DNA of 64,000 bases from Gemmatimonadota bacterium (GCA_016209885.1 JACQVF010000078.1:61021-125020), one strand, 5' to 3'. Counted from the first letter of the stretch, positions 1-11,120 are shown. Translations and numbers: made by a program. The notes: a model not told the origin generated them from the sequence alone.

Positions 1-1
1 T

Positions 2-316
2 GTCGCCAACTTCGCGCACCTGGGCGGGTTCGTCGCCGGCTGGCTCTACCTGAAGATGGACTGGCGGTTCTCCCAGAGGCTGGCCGCCCTGCGCCGCGGG
101 GCGCGCACGCGGCGGCTCGCCATCGTGCCGCGCGAGGATGTGAGCCCGGAGCCGCTCAGCCGGGGCCGCGACGGCGGCCTGCCGAGCGAGGAGGACGCGC
201 TCCTGGACGCGGTGGACCGCGTGCTGGACAAGATCAGCGCCAGCGGGCTCGCCTCCCTGACGCCCGAAGAGCGGCGCCTGCTGGACGAGGTTTCCCGGCG
301 GCGGCGGACGAACTAG
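2..316 (+). CDS. Rhomboid-family intramembrane serine protease, C-terminal part
   Basis: The gene enters from outside the window and only the last 104 codons are present. The first residues read VANFAHLGGFVAGWLYL. This is the last rhomboid core helix, and its His is the usual catalytic dyad partner of a Ser that lies upstream of the window. After the membrane part comes an Arg-rich linker, then an acidic helical tail of about 40 residues (DAVDRVLDKI..LTPEERRLLDEV). A similar tail closes rhomboids of several diderm phyla. The 5' half is not visible, so activity cannot be judged. The next gene starts about 200 bases downstream. Confidence 0.75.
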   Translation, partial: VANFAHLGGFVAGWLYLKMDWRFSQRLAALRRGARTRRLAIVPREDVSPEPLSRGRDGGLPSEEDALLDAVDRVLDKISASGLASLTPEERRLLDEVSRRRRTN

Positions 317-390
317 CGCTCCCGACTGGAAGTTTGTCCACCAGAGCGCGGAGGCACCGGAGGTCCAGACCATCTCCAGAGACCCGATCC

Positions 391-430
391 TTGATCGCGA
401 ATCGCGAATCGCAAATCGCTGATCATTCGC
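391..430. repeat. Heptameric tandem repeat cluster (ATCGCGA-like)
   Basis: About five degenerate 7-bp units (ATCGCGA, ATCGCGA, ATCGCAA, ATCGCTG, ATCATTC) lie in the gap between the rhomboid gene and the EF-G-like gene. The same heptamer family appears at 10803-10903, 16725-16863 and 49867-49947. Confidence 0.8.
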
Positions 431-513
431 CTCCTTGACCCCTGTAGGGCCCCGCTCTAGGTTGCCGAATCCCCGAGCTCGTAGACGGTTCTGGCGCGTG
501 TGGAGGAGGGAGG

Positions 514-2619
514 ATGTCCGTGGCCAAAGAGTACGCCACCGAACGGATCCGGAACGTCGTCGTGCTGGGCCACGGCGGGTGCGGGAAGACGAGCCTTGTC
601 GATGCCCTTTGCTTCGTCACGGGGACCTCGCGGCGTCACGGGAGCGTCCGGGATGGTACCGCGCTCACCATGTACACGCCCGAGGAGATCGCGCACCGTG
701 TGTCCATGCAGAGCACGCCGGCGTTCGCCGAGTGGATGGAGACGAAGATCAACCTGCTCGACACGCCCGGATACCTGGACTTCACCGCCGACGCGCTGGC
801 GGCCACGAGGGTTGCCGATGGGGCTGTAGTCGTCCTCGGCGCCACAACCGGCGTCGAGGTGGGCACCGAAAAAGTCTGGGAGTACTGCGAGGCCCGCGGG
901 ATTCCCAGACTTTTTTTCGTCTCCATGATGGACAAGGATCACGCGGACTTCGAGGACGTCTACAACGACATCAAGGGGCACGTGGCCGAGAAGGTGGTGC
1001 CGGTGGAGATCCCCATCGGTGCCGGCGAGTCGTTCCGCGGCATCATCAACCTGTTCAGCGAGCGCGCGCACATGTACAAACCCGGCACGGTGACGGGCGA
1101 GTACGAGGAGCAGGACGTCCCCAAGGAGTTGACGTCCAAGTTCGAGCAGTGGCGCACCGAGCTCCTGGAGAACCTGGCCACCACGGACGAGACGTTGCTC
1201 GAGCATTACCTGGAAGGGGAAGGGATCTCCCGCGACGAGGCTATCGCCGCCATGAAGGGCGCCATGGCCCGGGGCGAGATGTTCCCCCTCTTCTGCGGCG
1301 CCGCGGAGAAGACGTACGGAATGCGCGCGCTGCTCTCCAAGCTGGTGGAGCTCTTCCCGCACCCCGGGGAGGCGCAGCCGGAAGCGGCCCAACGGCTGGG
1401 ACTCGACCAAACCGTCGAACTGCGCGCGCACGACGACGGCCCGTTTGCCGCCCTGGTCTTCAAGACGACGACGGAGCCCCATGTGGGCGAGCTCTCCTTC
1501 TTCCGCAGCTTCAGCGGGATCGTCGTGACGGGGCAGGAGGTCCTGAACGCCGATCGCGGGGTGACGGAGAAGCTGGTTCACCTCTGCATCGCCCTCGGCA
1601 AGGAGCGTCTCGAGGTGGAGCGCCTCCACGCCGGTGACGTCGGCGTCGTGGCGAAGCTTAGGAACACACACACGAACGACACGCTGACCTCGTCCGCGCG
1701 GCCGGTTGCGGTGCGAAAGATCGAGTTCCCGCGGCCGGACATCTCGATCGCGCTGCGGGGCGTCTCGCGGGGCGACGAGGACAAGCTGGGCGTCGTGCTT
1801 CAGAAGCTCCACGAGGAGGACCCTACGTTCGTCTCCGAGTTCAACAGCGAGTTCGGGCAGACGATCGCCCGCGGGCTGGGCGAGCTGCACCTGGAGATCC
1901 AGATCGAGCGGCTGAAGCGGAAGTACGGGGTCAACGTGGAGACCGAGCCGCCCAAGGTCGCGTACCGGGAGACGATCACGCGCACGGCGGAGGGCCAGGG
2001 CAGATACAAGAAGCAGACGGGCGGGCGCGGCCAGTACGGGGACTGCTGGGTCCGACTGCGGCCGCTGCCGCGCGGCGAGGGGTACCGGTTCGTGGACGGC
2101 ATCGTGGGTGGGGTGATTCCGGGGAAGTACGTCCCCTCCGTGGACAAGGGGATTCAGGAGGCAGCCCAGCGCGGCATCCTGGCCGGCTACCCCGTGGTGG
2201 ACTTCGAGGCCGAATGCTTTGACGGCTCGTATCACTCGGTAGACTCGAGCGATATCGCGTTCAAGGTGGCGGGCTCGCTGGGGTTCCAGAACGTGGCCCG
2301 GGAGGCGGGGTCGGTCCTCCTGGAGCCGATCATGGAGGTCGAGGTCACGACGCCCGACGAGTTCGTGGGTGAGGTCATGGGCGACGTCACTCAGCGGCGC
2401 GGCAAGGTGCTGGGGATGGAGCCCCGGGGCAGCCGCACCGTGATCCGCGCACATATCCCCGAGGCCGAGCTCCACAGGTACGCCACCACCGTGCGCTCCA
2501 TGACCCAGGGTCGAGGCTACCATACGCGCAAGTTCATCCGGTACGAGGAGGTCCCACCCCACGTGGCCGAGCGCATCGCTGCCGAGTCGAAGCGGCAGAA
2601 GGAGGCCGCGGCGCGGTAG
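514..2619 (+). CDS. Elongation factor G-like translational GTPase
   Basis: The protein has 701 residues with the five-domain EF-G layout: G domain about 1-280, domain II about 300-390, then domains III, IV and V to the end. The P-loop is GHGGCGKT (19-26) and G3 is DTPG (83-86). The G4 position, normally NKxD, reads SMMD (137-140), so two guanine-contacting residues are substituted. Switch I also departs from the EF-G consensus. A GGAGGGAGG stretch abuts the ATG and supports the start. It is a separate gene rather than part of an rpsL-rpsG-fusA-tuf cluster, which suits a paralogue of the EF-G-like (FusA2-type) group rather than the housekeeping EF-G. Its physiological role is not known from sequence. 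Confidence 0.85.
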   Translation: MSVAKEYATERIRNVVVLGHGGCGKTSLVDALCFVTGTSRRHGSVRDGTALTMYTPEEIAHRVSMQSTPAFAEWMETKINLLDTPGYLDFTADALAATRVADGAVVVLGATTGVEVGTEKVWEYCEARGIPRLFFVSMMDKDHADFEDVYNDIKGHVAEKVVPVEIPIGAGESFRGIINLFSERAHMYKPGTVTGEYEEQDVPKELTSKFEQWRTELLENLATTDETLLEHYLEGEGISRDEAIAAMKGAMARGEMFPLFCGAAEKTYGMRALLSKLVELFPHPGEAQPEAAQRLGLDQTVELRAHDDGPFAALVFKTTTEPHVGELSFFRSFSGIVVTGQEVLNADRGVTEKLVHLCIALGKERLEVERLHAGDVGVVAKLRNTHTNDTLTSSARPVAVRKIEFPRPDISIALRGVSRGDEDKLGVVLQKLHEEDPTFVSEFNSEFGQTIARGLGELHLEIQIERLKRKYGVNVETEPPKVAYRETITRTAEGQGRYKKQTGGRGQYGDCWVRLRPLPRGEGYRFVDGIVGGVIPGKYVPSVDKGIQEAAQRGILAGYPVVDFEAECFDGSYHSVDSSDIAFKVAGSLGFQNVAREAGSVLLEPIMEVEVTTPDEFVGEVMGDVTQRRGKVLGMEPRGSRTVIRAHIPEAELHRYATTVRSMTQGRGYHTRKFIRYEEVPPHVAERIAAESKRQKEAAAR

Positions 2620-2749
2620 GGGCTCTTCCCCAGCCGTGGCCGGGGCTCGTCGCGGGCGGTGGTCTGTATCCGGATCCGGCGGGCGGGCCCAAGACGGCAA
2701 CTGTCCCACTCGCCGGCCCCCTCAGCCGCTCAGCCGACCTCTTCCTCGA

Positions 2750-2779
2750 TTGATCCGCTCCTCATCCGCCGGTTATATT
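2750..2779 (+). promoter_or_regulatory. Predicted sigma-70-type promoter for the yebC-ruv operon
   Basis: TTGATC (2750-2755), an 18-base spacer and TATATT (2774-2779) form a good -35/-10 pair in an otherwise GC-rich gap. Transcription would start near 2786, about 85 bases before the yebC start. Confidence 0.55.
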
Positions 2780-2871
2780 ACGCCTGCGAATTCCGAACAG
2801 ACGCCCAAAGCGCCGGCCCCCGGAACGCCGGTGGCGGCCGAACCCCGCAGCGATTTCCCAGGAGGCGCCCC

Positions 2872-3618
2872 TTGTCCGGTCACAGCAAGTGGGCACAGAT
2901 CAAGCGCAAGAAGGCGGTCGTCGACCAGAAGCGCGGCAAACTCTTCAGCAAGCTGATCCGTGAGATTACGGTGGCCGCGCGGGAGGGTGGCGGCGATTCC
3001 AGCGCAAATGCCCGGCTCCGTCTCGCCGTCGACACGGCGCGGGCGGCGAATATGCCGCAGGACAACATCGACCGTGCCATCAAGCGAGGCACGGGGGAGG
3101 TGGCGGGGGCCCGTTATGAGGAGGTGGTCTATGAGGGCTACGGGCCGGGCGGCGTCGCCCTCTTCGTGGAGGCAATGACGGATAACGCGAACCGCACGGT
3201 GGCGGAGATCCGGCGCATCCTGGAGCGGCACGGCGGCAACCTGGGGCAGAGCGGCTCGGTGGCCTGGCAGTTTGACCGCAAAGGCCAGATCTACATCGAC
3301 GCGTCGCGCTACCACGAGGATGCAGTGCTCGAAGCGGCGCTGGAGGCGGGAGCGGACGACGTACGCCGGCAGGGCGACGAGTGCATTGTGACGAGCGACG
3401 TGGTGGCGTTCCACCAAGTGCAAGAGGGTCTGCGGTCCCGGGGCATCGAGTTCTCCCATGCCGAGCTGGCGATGATCCCGAAAGTCGAGGTCCCGGTGAC
3501 GGGGAAGGAGGCGGAACGGCTCCTCAAGATGCTCGAGGCGCTAGACGAAGCGGACGACGTGCAGAAGGTCTACGGGAACTACGATATCGACGAGACCGTG
3601 CTGGCGGGGGCCGCATGA
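2872..3618 (+). CDS. yebC: YebC/PmpR family protein
   Basis: The 248-residue protein begins SGHSKWAQIKRKK, the diagnostic N-terminus of YebC/TACO1 proteins. Family members act as ribosome-associated factors that relieve stalling at proline-rich stretches, and some were described as transcriptional regulators. The frame is open far upstream, but the conserved N-terminus and an AGGAGG at 2860-2865 place the start at TTG 2872. ruvC begins 13 bases after the stop, and the yebC-ruvC-ruvA-ruvB order is common in bacteria, so co-transcription from the promoter at 2750 is likely. Confidence 0.95.
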   Translation: MSGHSKWAQIKRKKAVVDQKRGKLFSKLIREITVAAREGGGDSSANARLRLAVDTARAANMPQDNIDRAIKRGTGEVAGARYEEVVYEGYGPGGVALFVEAMTDNANRTVAEIRRILERHGGNLGQSGSVAWQFDRKGQIYIDASRYHEDAVLEAALEAGADDVRRQGDECIVTSDVVAFHQVQEGLRSRGIEFSHAELAMIPKVEVPVTGKEAERLLKMLEALDEADDVQKVYGNYDIDETVLAGAA

Positions 3619-3631
3619 GGCGGACCGCCGG

Positions 3632-4171
3632 GTGATGATCGTCCTGGGGATCGATCCGGGCACGGGGATCACGGGCTACGGCGTCGTCGCGCTCGAGGGC
3701 GACGGCGCCGTTTCGCTGTGCGAGTGTGGGGTCATTCGCACGGACGCGTCCGACCCGCTGCCGCAGCGGATCCGCGCGATCTTCGACGGGGTCGGTGAGC
3801 TCCTCGAGCGCCACGACCCGGACGTTGTGGTGGTGGAGGACGTGTTCCAGGGGAAGAACGCGCGGAGCGCGCTGGTGCTCGGCCACACGCGGGGCGCGAT
3901 CCTTCTGGCCGCGGCGCTGGGCGACCGGCAGATCGCCGAGTACACGCCAGCGGAGGTGAAGAACGCGGTGGTCGGCCGGGGGCGCGCGACGAAGGATCAG
4001 GTCGGCTTCATGGTGAAGCAGCTCCTGCGCCTGAGCCGCGCGCCGGAACCGAGCGACGCTGCGGACGGTGTCGCCGCGGCCCTCTGCCACTGCCTCGTGG
4101 GCGCGCCGCGCTTGAGCCTGGCGCCGTCGGGCCCGCGTCTCCGCGCGCGGCCTTTCGGCGCACGGCCATGA
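3632..4171 (+). CDS. ruvC: Holliday junction resolvase RuvC
   Basis: The protein has 179 residues and an RNase H-like fold. It opens with GIDPGTGITGYG, and the four catalytic acids are visible: D8, E69, D142 and D145. The basic KDQV motif sits near 121. RuvC cuts four-way DNA junctions symmetrically after RuvAB branch migration. The start is GTG 3632, or ATG 3635 directly after it. The stop overlaps the ruvA start (ATGA at 4168), so the two genes are probably translationally coupled. The Arg-rich C-terminal tail is a little longer than usual. Confidence 0.96.
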   Translation: MMIVLGIDPGTGITGYGVVALEGDGAVSLCECGVIRTDASDPLPQRIRAIFDGVGELLERHDPDVVVVEDVFQGKNARSALVLGHTRGAILLAAALGDRQIAEYTPAEVKNAVVGRGRATKDQVGFMVKQLLRLSRAPEPSDAADGVAAALCHCLVGAPRLSLAPSGPRLRARPFGARP

Positions 4172-4761
4172 TCAGCCGGGTGCGCGGGACGCTGCTCAGC
4201 CGCGATCTGGAGCGCGTGGAGATTCTCACGGGCTCGGGCGTTGTCTACGAGGTCGAGGTCCCGCTCTCGGTGCTGGAGCGGCTGCCCAGGGAAGGGGAGG
4301 AGGTCGAGCTCCGGACCGCGTATGTGGTCCGCGAGGATTCGGCTGCACTGTACGGGTTCCTCGAGGCTCACGAGCGGGAACTGTTCGATCGCCTGCTCAC
4401 TGCCTCGGGTGTCGGACCGCGGCTGGCCATCGCCATGCTGTCGGCCTTCTCCGCCCGGCGCCTGGCTCGCGCCCTGGCCGAGGGCGATGTGGCGGCGCTC
4501 AAACAGGTGAGCGGCGTTGGGAAGAAGACGGCGGAGCGCCTGGTCCTGGAGTTGGGTGACCGCGTGGCCGACCTGATGGCGGCCGGGGCGGTGGTTGAGC
4601 CGGTCGTGCCGGGCGTCGCGGACGCCGTATCCGCCCTCGTCGCCCTGGGCTTCACGGCCGGTGAGGCGGACCGTGCGGTGCGGCGCGCGCTCGAGGAGGA
4701 CGGCCCGCCCGAGAGCGTGGAGACGCTCATCCGCCAAGCCCTAGCGCACCTGAGGACCTGA
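4168..4761 (+). CDS. ruvA: Holliday junction branch-migration protein RuvA
   Basis: The 197-residue protein has an N-terminal OB fold (MISRVRGTL..), two helix-hairpin-helix segments (SGVGPRLA near 85-92 and SGVGKKTAERL near 115) and a C-terminal RuvB-contacting domain. It holds the junction as a tetramer and loads RuvB. Its start overlaps the ruvC stop. The last codons (LRT stop) lie inside the 8-bp tandem repeat at 4748-4780. Confidence 0.96.
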   Translation: MISRVRGTLLSRDLERVEILTGSGVVYEVEVPLSVLERLPREGEEVELRTAYVVREDSAALYGFLEAHERELFDRLLTASGVGPRLAIAMLSAFSARRLARALAEGDVAALKQVSGVGKKTAERLVLELGDRVADLMAAGAVVEPVVPGVADAVSALVALGFTAGEADRAVRRALEEDGPPESVETLIRQALAHLRT

Positions 4762-4780
4762 GGACCTGAGGACCTGAGGG
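4748..4780. repeat. 8-bp tandem repeat (TGAGGACC) at the ruvA stop codon
   Basis: Four near-perfect copies of an 8-bp unit (TGAGGACC) run from the last codons of ruvA into the ruvA-ruvB gap. The ruvA stop is in the first copies. The rest of the gap to 4928 is GC-rich with no recognisable signal. Confidence 0.85.
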
Positions 4781-4928
4781 GGTGGGCGAGGCGGACGTAG
4801 GGGCGCGGCCCCGGGCCCTCCGGGCCGGATGCGAACTTCCCGGCCGCAAAACCCGCGGCCAGCCGCGGGGTGCGCCCCTGGCACCGAAGCGGTCAGGAAC
4901 GAAAGAGACGGCCACCCAGGCTGGCGAG

Positions 4929-5969
4929 ATGCGAGCCGAGATCACGACGCCGGAGGAGCTGAGGGACGACACCTCGGTGGAGCCGTCGCTGCGGCCCCAG
5001 CGGCTGGCCGAGTTCATCGGCCAGGAGAAGGTGAAGGAGACTCTTCAGATCGCGATCACGGCGGCGCTCCGACGGCGCGAGCCGCTCGACCACACGCTCT
5101 TTCACGGGCCGCCGGGGCTGGGAAAGACGACGCTGGCGGTGCTCATGGCTCGCGAGCTCGGCGTGAATATCAAGACGACGTCGGGGCCGGTGCTCGAGAA
5201 GCCGGGCGACCTGGTGGGGATGCTCACGAATCTGCGCGAAGGCGACATCCTCTTCATCGACGAGATCCACCGGCTGCGTCCGATCATCGAGGAATTTCTC
5301 TACCCGGCGATGGAGGACTACCGGATCGAGATCCGGCTCTCCGAGGGCCCGCGCGCGCAGACCGTAACCATGCAGGTTGAGCCGTTCACCCTGGTCGGCG
5401 CCACCACGCGCTTCGGGTTACTCACCGCACCGATGCGTGCGCGTTTCGGGATCGTGCAGCGGCTGGGGTACTATCCTGCTGAGGATCTGAACCAGATCGT
5501 CATCCGTAGTGCCGACATCCTGCGGGTGACCTGTTCGCCGGAGGGCGCGGCGGAACTGGCGAAACGGGCGCGGGGCACCCCGCGAGTCGCGAACCGTCTG
5601 CTCCGGCGGGTGCGCGACTACGCGGAGGTACGCGCGGACGGCGTGATCGACGCGGCGGTGGCGCAGCGCGGCCTCGAGCTCCTGGACGTGGACGAGTACG
5701 GGCTCGACGAGATGGATGGTCGCGTCCTCAAAGCGATCATCGAGCAGTTCGGTGGTGGCCCCGTCGGCCTCAACTCGCTGGCCGTCGCCCTGGGTGAGGA
5801 TGCGAGCACGCTGGAGGAGGTGTACGAGCCGTTCCTCATTCAGAACGGGTTCCTCATGCGGACCCCGCGTGGCCGCGTGGCCACGGAACGCGCCTACCGC
5901 CGCTTCGGCTACACGCTTCCCGCCGATCGAGCGCGGAGTGACGCTCACCCCAGCCTCTTCGACGAATAG
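4929..5969 (+). CDS. ruvB: Holliday junction branch-migration ATPase RuvB
   Basis: The AAA+ motor has 346 residues: Walker A GPPGLGKT (60-67), Walker B followed by DEIH (111-114), an arginine-finger region TAPMRARFG (R172), and a C-terminal winged helix about 265-340. It drives branch migration as two hexamers flanking RuvA. The open frame reaches back to 4782, but family length and the conserved start ([16 protein letters not shown] near 20) favour ATG 4929. Confidence 0.95.
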   Translation: MRAEITTPEELRDDTSVEPSLRPQRLAEFIGQEKVKETLQIAITAALRRREPLDHTLFHGPPGLGKTTLAVLMARELGVNIKTTSGPVLEKPGDLVGMLTNLREGDILFIDEIHRLRPIIEEFLYPAMEDYRIEIRLSEGPRAQTVTMQVEPFTLVGATTRFGLLTAPMRARFGIVQRLGYYPAEDLNQIVIRSADILRVTCSPEGAAELAKRARGTPRVANRLLRRVRDYAEVRADGVIDAAVAQRGLELLDVDEYGLDEMDGRVLKAIIEQFGGGPVGLNSLAVALGEDASTLEEVYEPFLIQNGFLMRTPRGRVATERAYRRFGYTLPADRARSDAHPSLFDE

Positions 5970-5984
5970 GCAGACGAATAGGCA
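5961..5984. repeat. Perfect 12-bp tandem duplication at the ruvB stop codon
   Basis: GACGAATAGGCA occurs twice head to tail. The first copy contains the last two codons and stop of ruvB. The second copy ends two bases before the queA start. Confidence 0.85.
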
Positions 5985-5985
5985 C

Positions 5986-8186
<2,201 letters not shown>

Positions 8187-8192
8187 CATGGA

Positions 8193-8210
8193 CCCCGGCC
8201 ACCGCCGGGG
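8193..8210. other. GC-rich hairpin after tgt
   Basis: CCCCGGC and GCCGGGG form a perfect 7-bp stem with loop CACC. The sequence after it is ATAACTTT rather than a clean T-run, so it could be a weak terminator or an mRNA 3' end stabiliser. Confidence 0.45.
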
Positions 8211-8297
8211 ATAACTTTCTGCAAACAAGGCTCTGAACAACGACGGTGGGTCGCGCGCCTCGCTTCAGTAATCTGCTAAGGGGGAAGGGAACGATTT

Positions 8298-8633
8298 GTG
8301 ACTTCGCTCGCGCTGCTTCCGATGACCTTGCTCATGGCGCCGCGGCAGAACGCGAACGCCGGGCTCGTCTTCATCATCGAGATGATCGCCATCTTCGCGA
8401 TCTTCTACTTCCTGCTCATCCGGCCGCAGCGCTTGGAGCAGAAGCGCCACCGGCAGATGGTCGCGAACCTGAAGAAAGGCGATGAGGTCATCACGTTGGG
8501 CGGGATCATCGGGAGCGTCGTGCATGTCAAGGACGACCGTGTGACGATCAGGACCGCGGAGGACACGCGGCTCGTGATCGAGCGCAGCAAGATCGGGCGC
8601 GTGGCCACCGTGGTGGAGAAGCCTACCGGCTGA
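8298..8633 (+). CDS. yajC: Preprotein translocase accessory subunit YajC
   Basis: The 111-residue protein has one transmembrane helix (about 22-42, FIIEMIAIFAIFYFLLIRPQ) and the YajC signature IRPQRLEQKRHRQM, followed by a small soluble domain (LKKGDEVITLGGIIGSV). YajC associates with SecDF. tgt-yajC is a classical neighbour pair, but secD and secF do not follow here. The start GTG 8298 has a purine-rich AAGGGGGAAGG upstream. Confidence 0.92.
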   Translation: MTSLALLPMTLLMAPRQNANAGLVFIIEMIAIFAIFYFLLIRPQRLEQKRHRQMVANLKKGDEVITLGGIIGSVVHVKDDRVTIRTAEDTRLVIERSKIGRVATVVEKPTG

Positions 8634-8650
8634 TCGGGCGGATACACGTC

Positions 8651-9181
8651 ATGGCCATCCGTAAGATCGAGCTTCTGGGCGCTCCGGTCCTGCGTCGGCG
8701 TGCCGCCGAGGTGGAGGCGGCGGGTGAGGAGATCCGCGCCCTGGTCCAGGATCTGTGGGACACGATGTACGACGCCCCGGGGGTCGGCCTGGCCGCGCCA
8801 CAGATCGGTGTGAGCCTGCGGGTACTCGTGGCCGATGTCCGACAGACGGACCCGGAGGCAGCGCCCGGGGTGGCTCTGGTGAACCCGCGGGTCGTCGAGG
8901 CGAGCGAAGAGACCTCCCGCGAGGTGGAAGGCTGCCTCAGCATCCCGGGGCTCGAGGAGGTGGTCGAGCGGCCGGCGCGCGTGGTGATCGAGGGCACGGA
9001 CGTGGAGGGCAGGCCGCTGCGCCTGGAGGCCGGCGGAATGTTCGCCCGCGCGCTCCAGCACGAGATCGATCATCTGGACGGCATCCTCTTCCTCGATCGG
9101 CTGAGCCCGCTCAAGCGGAAGATGCTCGTCAAGAAGTGGAAGAAGGCTAAGACTCGGCCGGCGGCGACGCCGCCCGCATGA
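8651..9181 (+). CDS. def: Peptide deformylase
   Basis: Def removes the formyl group from nascent proteins. The 176-residue enzyme carries all three signature blocks: GVGLAAPQ (44-51), EGCLS (metal ligand C95) and HEIDH (137-141, two His ligands and the catalytic Glu). A Lys-rich tail (KRKMLVKKWKKAK) ends the protein. fmt, which adds the formyl group to initiator tRNA, follows 28 bases downstream; def-fmt is a conserved pair. Confidence 0.97.
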   Translation: MAIRKIELLGAPVLRRRAAEVEAAGEEIRALVQDLWDTMYDAPGVGLAAPQIGVSLRVLVADVRQTDPEAAPGVALVNPRVVEASEETSREVEGCLSIPGLEEVVERPARVVIEGTDVEGRPLRLEAGGMFARALQHEIDHLDGILFLDRLSPLKRKMLVKKWKKAKTRPAATPPA

Positions 9182-9209
9182 GCGGCGCACGCGGCTGCGG
9201 GAACCGCCG

Positions 9210-10145
9210 GTGAGGATTCTCTTCTGGGGCACCCCGGTGTTCGCGCTGCCCTCGCTTCGGGCCCTGAGCGGCGAGGGCCACGAGATCGTCGGCGTGGTCA
9301 CGCAGCCGGACCGGCCGGCGGGCCGCGGTCGCCGGCTCCGTCACTCCGCGGTGAAGGTCGCGGCCCAGGTCGAGGGGCACCGGGTCCTCGAGCCGGAGAA
9401 GCCCCGGGGGCCCGAGCTCCTGGCCGATATCCGCGCTCTCGAGCCCGAGCTGTCCGTGGTCGTGGCGTACGGCCACATCCTGCCGAAGGAGGTTCTGGAG
9501 CTCCCGCCCTTGGGTTCCGTCAACGTGCACGCGTCGCTCTTGCCGGAGCTCCGCGGCGCTGCGCCCGTGCAGTGGGCGATCATCCGCGGCCACGCCGTGA
9601 GCGGGGTGAGCATCATCCGGCTCGTCGAGAAGATGGACGCGGGTCCGATCCTGTTCCAGACGGAGGAGCCGGTCGGGCCGGACGAGACGGCGAGCGAGCT
9701 GGAGGCGCGGCTGGCCGAGGTGGGCGCGGCTGCCCTGGTGGAGACGCTGGCCCTCCTGGAGGTGGGCGAAGTCGAGGAGCGTGAGCAGGACGAGAGCAGG
9801 GTGACGTTCGCGCCGAAGATCAATCGCGAAACGGCACGGCTCGACTGGTCGCTCTCCGCTGAGGAGGTGGCGCGCTGGATTCGAGGGCTCGATGCGGACC
9901 CCGGCGCGTGGACCGTCCTGGAAGGAAGGGAGGTCAAGCTCTTCGGCCCCCGGGCGCTCCCGGATCACGCTCACGCTCACGCCCCGGGTACGGTCCTGGT
10001 GGCCGACCCGGTGGATGGCCTCCTTGTTGCGGCGGGCACAGGAGCCGTCCGCGTCGAAGAGATCACGCCGGAAGGCCGGCGGCGGATGAGCGCGCAGGCG
10101 TGCATAAACGGCCGGGGCGTGCGGGCGGGACAGCAGTTCGTGTGA
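9210..10145 (+). CDS. fmt: Methionyl-tRNA formyltransferase
   Basis: The 311-residue protein has an N-terminal Rossmann-type formyltransferase domain with the catalytic N105, H107 and D143, the loop ASLLPELRGAAP (108-119), and a C-terminal OB-like domain from about 205. It formylates Met-tRNA(fMet) using 10-formyl-THF. The start is GTG 9210. The stop overlaps the next gene by four bases. Confidence 0.96.
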   Translation: MRILFWGTPVFALPSLRALSGEGHEIVGVVTQPDRPAGRGRRLRHSAVKVAAQVEGHRVLEPEKPRGPELLADIRALEPELSVVVAYGHILPKEVLELPPLGSVNVHASLLPELRGAAPVQWAIIRGHAVSGVSIIRLVEKMDAGPILFQTEEPVGPDETASELEARLAEVGAAALVETLALLEVGEVEEREQDESRVTFAPKINRETARLDWSLSAEEVARWIRGLDADPGAWTVLEGREVKLFGPRALPDHAHAHAPGTVLVADPVDGLLVAAGTGAVRVEEITPEGRRRMSAQACINGRGVRAGQQFV

Positions 10146-10768
10146 TTCCCAGGCTTCACGTGGTGACGGACGATGCCGTGCTCGCTCGCACGGATTTCTC
10201 GGAGCGCGCCGCGGAGATCCTCGCCGCCGCCGGCCCGGTGCTCGCGCTCCATGTCCGCGGCCCGGGGCTCTCCGGCCGCCGTATCCACGAGCTCGCACGC
10301 CGACTTCTCGAACCCGCGCGCCGCGCCGGTGCGCGCCTCTTCGTGAACGAGCGTGTGGATGTGGTCCTGGTCACGGGCGCGGACGGCGTACACTTGGGGC
10401 GGCGCTCGCTCCCGGTGGAGGAGGCGCGCCGGTTGCTGGGTCCCGGGATGGCGATCGGATGCTCGACCCACAGCCTGGCGGAGGCGGAAGACGCGGAGGG
10501 CGGTGGCGCCGACTACGTCTTCGTGGGAGCGATCTTCGCGTCGGCGTCGCACCCGGATGCCGCACCCGCGGGACCCGGACTGGTGAGCGCTTGTACGCGG
10601 CGTCTGGGGATCCCCGTCATCGCCATCGGCGGAATCGATGTGGAACGGGTATCGGATGTGCGCGCGGCGGGAGCTCACGGCGTCGCGGCCGTTCGTGGGG
10701 TCTGGGGCGCACCTTCGCCGGCCCGCGCGGTGGAGGCGTACCTGAACGCTCTTGTCCCTCGCGGGTAG
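10142..10768 (+). CDS. Thiamine phosphate synthase / TenI-family protein
   Basis: The 208-residue TIM barrel has the ThiE/TenI blocks NERVDV (69-74), DGVHLG (81-86), STHSLAEA (108-115), VGAIF (128-132) and AIGGI (161-165). ThiE joins HMP-PP and thiazole phosphate; TenI aromatises the thiazole. The usual ThiE LR-K phosphate-binding strand reads LALHVRGPG here. The gene sits next to thiS-thiG, where tenI is often found, so the exact function is open. GTG 10142 overlaps the fmt stop, which suggests translational coupling. Confidence 0.85.
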   Translation: MIPRLHVVTDDAVLARTDFSERAAEILAAAGPVLALHVRGPGLSGRRIHELARRLLEPARRAGARLFVNERVDVVLVTGADGVHLGRRSLPVEEARRLLGPGMAIGCSTHSLAEAEDAEGGGADYVFVGAIFASASHPDAAPAGPGLVSACTRRLGIPVIAIGGIDVERVSDVRAAGAHGVAAVRGVWGAPSPARAVEAYLNALVPRG

Positions 10769-10802
10769 AAATGTTCGTGGCAGGGATCGGTCGTCTGAGG
10801 TT

Positions 10803-10903
10803 CCCGATTCGCAATTCGCAATCGGCAACGGGCGATCAGCGTCGAGCATCCCACCTTGTGAACCACTGATTGCTGATTGTGAATCGCGAATCGCCGATCG
10901 CTC
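10803..10903. repeat. Heptameric repeat cluster upstream of thiS
   Basis: Degenerate 7-bp units (GATTCGC, AATTCGC, GATTGCT, GATTGTG, AATCGCG, AATCGCC, GATCGCT) fill most of the 151-base gap between the thiE-like gene and thiS. No TPP (THI-box) riboswitch fold is recognisable in this gap. Confidence 0.75.
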
Positions 10904-10919
10904 GTCACGAGTCGACACC

Positions 10920-11120
10920 ATGCGCGTACGGCTGAACGGCGAGGAACGCGCGCTCCCCGCTGGCTTGACGGTCACGGCGCTCTTGGAGTCTCTCGGCCTG
11001 AATGCGGCGCTCGTCGTGGTCGAGCTGAACCGGGAGATCCTGGGGCGGGGCGCCTACGGGCGCGTAGAGCTACGCGACGGTGACGCGATCGAGCTCGTCC
11101 ACTTCGTGGGCGGGGGGTGA
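10920..11120 (+). CDS. thiS: Sulfur carrier protein ThiS
   Basis: This is a 66-residue ubiquitin-like protein ending in Gly-Gly-Gly (HFVGGG). The C-terminal glycine is adenylated and thiocarboxylated to feed sulfur to ThiG. The frame is open upstream through the repeat cluster, but MRVRLNGEERAL is the expected N-terminus, so ATG 10920 is chosen. thiG follows after 84 bases. Confidence 0.93.
   Translation: MRVRLNGEERALPAGLTVTALLESLGLNAALVVVELNREILGRGAYGRVELRDGDAIELVHFVGGG

Noticed and set aside
457..2709. 750-codon open frame on the minus strand opposite the EF-G-like gene
   Set aside because: It is the antisense shadow of a clear GTPase gene in GC-rich DNA. Its translation is His/Arg/Leu/Asp-rich without any domain.
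10769..10919. Possible TPP riboswitch before thiS
   Set aside because: No THI-box core (CTGAGA and ACCTGA-type elements in a fold) was recognised; the gap is mostly heptameric repeats.
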